DNA of 14,930 nt. It comes from an uncultured Alphaproteobacteria bacterium (lineage in GTDB: Bacteria; Pseudomonadota; Alphaproteobacteria; Micavibrionales; Micavibrionaceae). Below are positions 14,282 through 14,930 of the stretch, one piece after another (positions within the stretch are counted from its first letter, which is position 1; each line of letters begins with the position of its first letter). The position numbers and the translations under genes were made by a program. The stretch is from positions 1 to 14,930 of the forward strand of contig CAKZKV010000189.1 in NCBI GenBank assembly GCA_937124505.1. The letters run 5' to 3'. The notes under the pieces are model-generated. The model was not told where the DNA came from. It saw nothing but the letters and a program-made list of their open reading frames with translations, and did not search any database.

Positions 14282-14930
14282 ACAGCTTTTTAGAAACACT
14301 CAGAAAACTAGGCCCCGCCAGATTGGCGGTTATGGGCGCTGTTATCCTGGGATTACTGGTGTTTTTTGTCTTCATTTCCATGCGAATTTCCACCCCGTCC
14401 CTGAAATTGCTTTATAGCGATTTATCGACGGTCGACTCTTCTGCTATTGCCGCGAAACTGGAAAGTGAAGAGATTCGTTACAATGTCTCAACCGACGGAA
14501 CCCGCGTCATGGTTCCCGCCACGGAAATCGGACGCGCCCGTATGTTGCTGGCCGAGGCGGGCCTCCCCAATGGCGGCTCTCTGGGATATGAGATTTTTGA
14601 CAATCAATCGGGGTTCGGTACGACGAACTTTGTTCAGAATATCAATCAGGTCCGCGCACTGGAGGGAGAATTGTCCCGAACGATTTCCTCTCTGGAAACC
14701 GTCAGAAGTGCCCGTGTTCATATCGTACTGCCGCAACGGGAGTTATTCAGCCGTGAAAGTATCGAAGCCCGCGCCAGCGTTGTCCTGAATGTTGAACCGG
14801 GGGAACGGATTGATCGCAAACGCGCCATGGCCATACAATCTCTTGTTTCTTCGGCCATCCCGGACATGAAAGCACAGAATGTATCTGTGCTGGATCAGAG
14901 CGGAACCTTGCTGGTTCGCGGCGAAGAAGA
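14278..14930 (+). CDS. fliF: Flagellar M-ring protein FliF (partial, 3' end beyond the window)
   Basis: FliF forms the MS ring in the inner membrane, the base on which the flagellar motor and export gate assemble. The start is GTG at 14278, preceded by GGAGA at 8-nt spacing; no in-frame ATG lies just upstream. The 217 visible residues contain the first membrane helix (about 15-36, LAVMGAVILGLLVFFVFISM). The ring-building domain follows: LKLLYSDLS, the GRARMLLAEAGLPNGG segment, GYEIFD, then NFVQNINQVRALEGELSRTI and VRSARVHIVLPQRELF, all characteristic of FliF. The later ring domain, second helix and FliG-binding tail lie outside. It is divergent from the FlaG-like gene and probably begins a flagellar operon (fliG, fliH and others often follow, but this is not visible). 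Confidence 0.95.
   Translation, partial: MNSFLETLRKLGPARLAVMGAVILGLLVFFVFISMRISTPSLKLLYSDLSTVDSSAIAAKLESEEIRYNVSTDGTRVMVPATEIGRARMLLAEAGLPNGGSLGYEIFDNQSGFGTTNFVQNINQVRALEGELSRTISSLETVRSARVHIVLPQRELFSRESIEARASVVLNVEPGERIDRKRAMAIQSLVSSAIPDMKAQNVSVLDQSGTLLVRGEE

Noticed and set aside
14447..14788. 113-codon plus-strand ORF
   Set aside because: Out-of-frame shadow within fliF; the GTG frame from 14278 carries the family motifs.

Overview
The window looks like a stretch of an alphaproteobacterial chromosome of roughly balanced GC content (judged by eye). The pointers are a CckA-type hybrid kinase, the alphaproteobacterial flagellar regulators FlbT and FlaF, FliF and FlhB of the flagellar export and basal body, and dispersed GTCATTGCGAG / ATCCCGGAT-type palindromes between genes. 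The exact lineage cannot be fixed from sequence alone; a free-living flagellated alphaproteobacterium is the safe statement.

Layout. (1) 1-371 is non-coding and rich in palindromic repeats. (2) 372-3250 (+): a ScsB/DsbD-type membrane electron transporter and, directly behind it, an exported thioredoxin-fold redoxin. Together they probably form a periplasmic thiol-reduction pair. (3) 3318-5858 (-): CckA-like hybrid histidine kinase, convergent with the redoxin. (4) 5969-6775 (+): an unrecognised membrane-anchored protein carrying a 15-bp in-frame tandem duplication. (5) 6770-10782 (-): a tight five-gene run read in the order crcB/fluC, rluC-type pseudouridine synthase, AsmA-like membrane protein, tag, flhB. 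(6) 10783-11110: a second non-coding block dominated by inverted repeats, one arm of which matches 182-208 perfectly in reverse orientation. (7) 11111-12595 (+): M29-type metallo-aminopeptidase. (8) 12676-13528 (+): flbT and flaF, overlapping. (9) 13533-14009 (-): a small protein with a FlaG-like motif, convergent with flaF and divergent from fliF. (10) 14278-end (+): fliF, GTG start, running off the window.

How it fits together. CckA in relatives of Caulobacter starts the ChpT-CtrA phosphorelay that switches on flagellar genes. A CtrA-like half-site pair lies upstream of flbT, so the kinase and the flagellar genes may be functionally linked, but that is inference. FlbT/FlaF tune flagellin production and secretion, FliF builds the MS ring, and FlhB is the export gate specificity switch. 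The remaining genes (base-excision repair, rRNA modification, fluoride export, peptidase, envelope redox) are housekeeping.

I found no tRNA, rRNA, CRISPR array, insertion sequence, prophage or recognisable defence system. The points most worth a second look are the inverted dispersed repeats flanking about 10.7 kb, the FlaG-like gene whose terminator sits inside the end of flaF, a 26-codon leader ORF fused by GTGA to the fliF start, and the duplication in the orphan gene at 5969.
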